Shown piece after piece: positions 63,155 to 64,000 of a stretch of DNA of 64,000 nt. Below the pieces are notes generated by a model that did not search any database, was not told the origin of the DNA, and worked only from the letters and a program-made list of their open reading frames with translations. The stretch's first letter is position 1. Every line of letters starts with the position of its first letter. Source of the DNA: DASUXY01 sp036377675 (GTDB taxonomy: Bacteria > Bacillota > Bacilli > Bacillales > Amphibacillaceae). A program made the translations under genes and the position numbers. The stretch spans positions 1 to 64,000 of the forward strand of contig DASUXY010000057.1 in NCBI GenBank assembly GCA_036377675.1, given 5' to 3'.

Positions 63155-63386
63155 AATGATCCGGTTCACACGAGGGAAATCAAATTTTTCAAAATATTGT
63201 TCATTGAATCTAAATATTTTATAGGTCTATCTTCTCTTGTAAACAATCGTTCGTTTATTTATACTTTTGGTGGTCTGCATATTTTTAAGGGGCAATCATT
63301 GTTAAAAAAGATCGATTTATTGTGTGTATTGAACTCAACAAGTTTTAAACATAGATTCATAGAGATTGCTGGAGATGTATATATAC
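63155..63386. other. intergenic remnant region
   Basis: AT-rich sequence between the toxin fragment and the surface protein. A 67-codon frame at 63197 has no ribosome binding site and no recognisable family. It may be degraded remains of the type VII locus. Confidence 0.3.
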
Positions 63387-63400
63387 AAGGAGGGATTTAA

Positions 63401-64000
63401 TTGTTGAAGCGATTGTCGTTCGGATGTCTATCATTAATGATTGCTTTTTATCCGGTAGCAGTTTTGGCAATGACGACGGATGAAAATGAACAACATGGAT
63501 CTACAAATGATCGTAGTGAAGAAGGAATAGTTAAAACGGAAGAACGTGAAAATGGTAGTGGTGTAGAGAAGTCCTCACCTAAATACCAGGTAGAAACGCC
63601 GAGTGAAGTAGAAAATTCTTCAGAAAAAACTGACAAAGTTGAAAAAAGTAGTCAAACTGTAACGAATAAGGATAGAAAAGAGAATACAGGTGAACGAACC
63701 GACTTAGAAAAAGACTCTACTACGGAAAAAGCATCTCATAAGGGAGTAGATGGCTTTGATGAAGAAAACAGTGAAGATGTAAATCTTCAAGGAATGACTG
63801 GAAACGTAACGGGTGATGTAACGTATGATGTGCAGAAAGGATATTACGTTCTTGATGTAGATGCTTCACTGGAGAAGCAATCACATACTGAAGATGTAGA
63901 CGAAAAATGGCTAGCTTTTGCATTGCCAGAAGGTGTAGATGTTGTCGTAGAGGATATGCCAGAAGGAATTGTTTTCGTCGGCTTACCAAATGGGCATACT
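63401..64000 (+). CDS. secreted surface protein, partial at window edge
   Basis: An open frame of 200 codons running off the window. It starts at TTG 63401 (or 63404) with AAGGAGGG six bases upstream. A signal peptide (MLKRLSFGCLSLMIAFYPVAVLA) is followed by about 110 residues of Ser/Thr/Glu/Lys-rich low-complexity linker. A beta-type domain then begins (GNVTGDVTYDVQKGYYVLDVDASL). The style suggests a large cell-wall or matrix protein, possibly an adhesin. The family cannot be named from this part. Confidence 0.7.
   Translation, partial: MLKRLSFGCLSLMIAFYPVAVLAMTTDENEQHGSTNDRSEEGIVKTEERENGSGVEKSSPKYQVETPSEVENSSEKTDKVEKSSQTVTNKDRKENTGERTDLEKDSTTEKASHKGVDGFDEENSEDVNLQGMTGNVTGDVTYDVQKGYYVLDVDASLEKQSHTEDVDEKWLAFALPEGVDVVVEDMPEGIVFVGLPNGHT

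Noticed and set aside
63197..63400. 67-codon frame before the surface protein
   Set aside because: No ribosome binding site of its own; AT-rich and without similarity.
1..64000. CRISPR arrays, prophage, insertion sequences, tRNA or rRNA genes
   Set aside because: Read for regular repeats, transposase or integrase frames and tRNA/rRNA signatures; none found.

Overview
The window looks like a chromosomal segment of a low-GC Gram-positive bacterium, most likely a halotolerant or halophilic member of the Bacillaceae. The support is ectABC ectoine genes, two S-box (SAM-I) riboswitches, a B12 riboswitch, GabR/BioY/LrgAB/YrrT-LuxS/TasA-SipW type genes, strong AGGAGG ribosome binding sites and frequent TTG or GTG starts. 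No phage, insertion sequence, CRISPR array, rRNA or tRNA was recognised.

Layout. 0.2-19 kb is mostly amine and amino-acid catabolism: two APC permeases, a SAM-riboswitch-controlled acyl-CoA dehydrogenase-like flavoprotein, then a sigma-54 module (class III aminotransferase, AcoR-like enhancer-binding protein, aldehyde dehydrogenase). Both flanking genes of that module carry a -24/-12 promoter and the same 17-bp upstream operator at the same distance. After a HEPN/CBS protein, DUF3219, bioY (with a BirA-type operator), lrgAB-like genes and a small membrane protein comes a GABA module (gabR divergent from gabT-gabD). 19.3-20.0 kb is a second SAM riboswitch in front of an OsmC-family gene.

20.3-28.6 kb is a B12-riboswitch operon for corrinoid salvage: cbiZ, cbiB, cobD, cobU, a cobQ lacking its glutaminase domain, cobS, cobC, a short CobU-like gene, an adenosyltransferase, cblT and cblS. 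It needs only cobinamide and alpha-ribazole from outside. 28.8-31.6 kb (minus strand) holds metA and yrrT-luxS-mccA, where a deletion joins the first half of mccA out of frame to the last 26 codons of mccB. Then come a UPF0182 membrane protein, a 3-hydroxyisobutyryl-CoA hydrolase-like gene and an aromatic acid exporter-like gene.

37.6-47.1 kb is the most interesting part: a TapA-like protein and SipW signal peptidase, a secreted N-acyl-D-amino-acid deacylase, a secreted gamma-glutamyltransferase, a TasA/CalY-type fibre protein and a secreted M14 carboxypeptidase. The deacylase and the gamma-glutamyltransferase each carry a related LamG-like domain inserted inside the catalytic fold. All three enzymes end in the same roughly 60-residue helical domain. 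I infer a matrix-associated system acting on D- or gamma-linked glutamyl material.

47.2-49.5 kb is ectABC on the minus strand; ectA has no ordinary start codon at its ribosome binding site. The rest is housekeeping and transport (carbonic anhydrase, thioredoxin-like, CoA transferase, MATE, APC permease, methyltransferase, a TAXI-type TRAP transporter, a LysR regulator). The end holds wreckage of a type VII secretion locus (a frameshifted WXG100 gene and an LXG toxin fragment) and the start of a secreted surface protein cut by the window edge.
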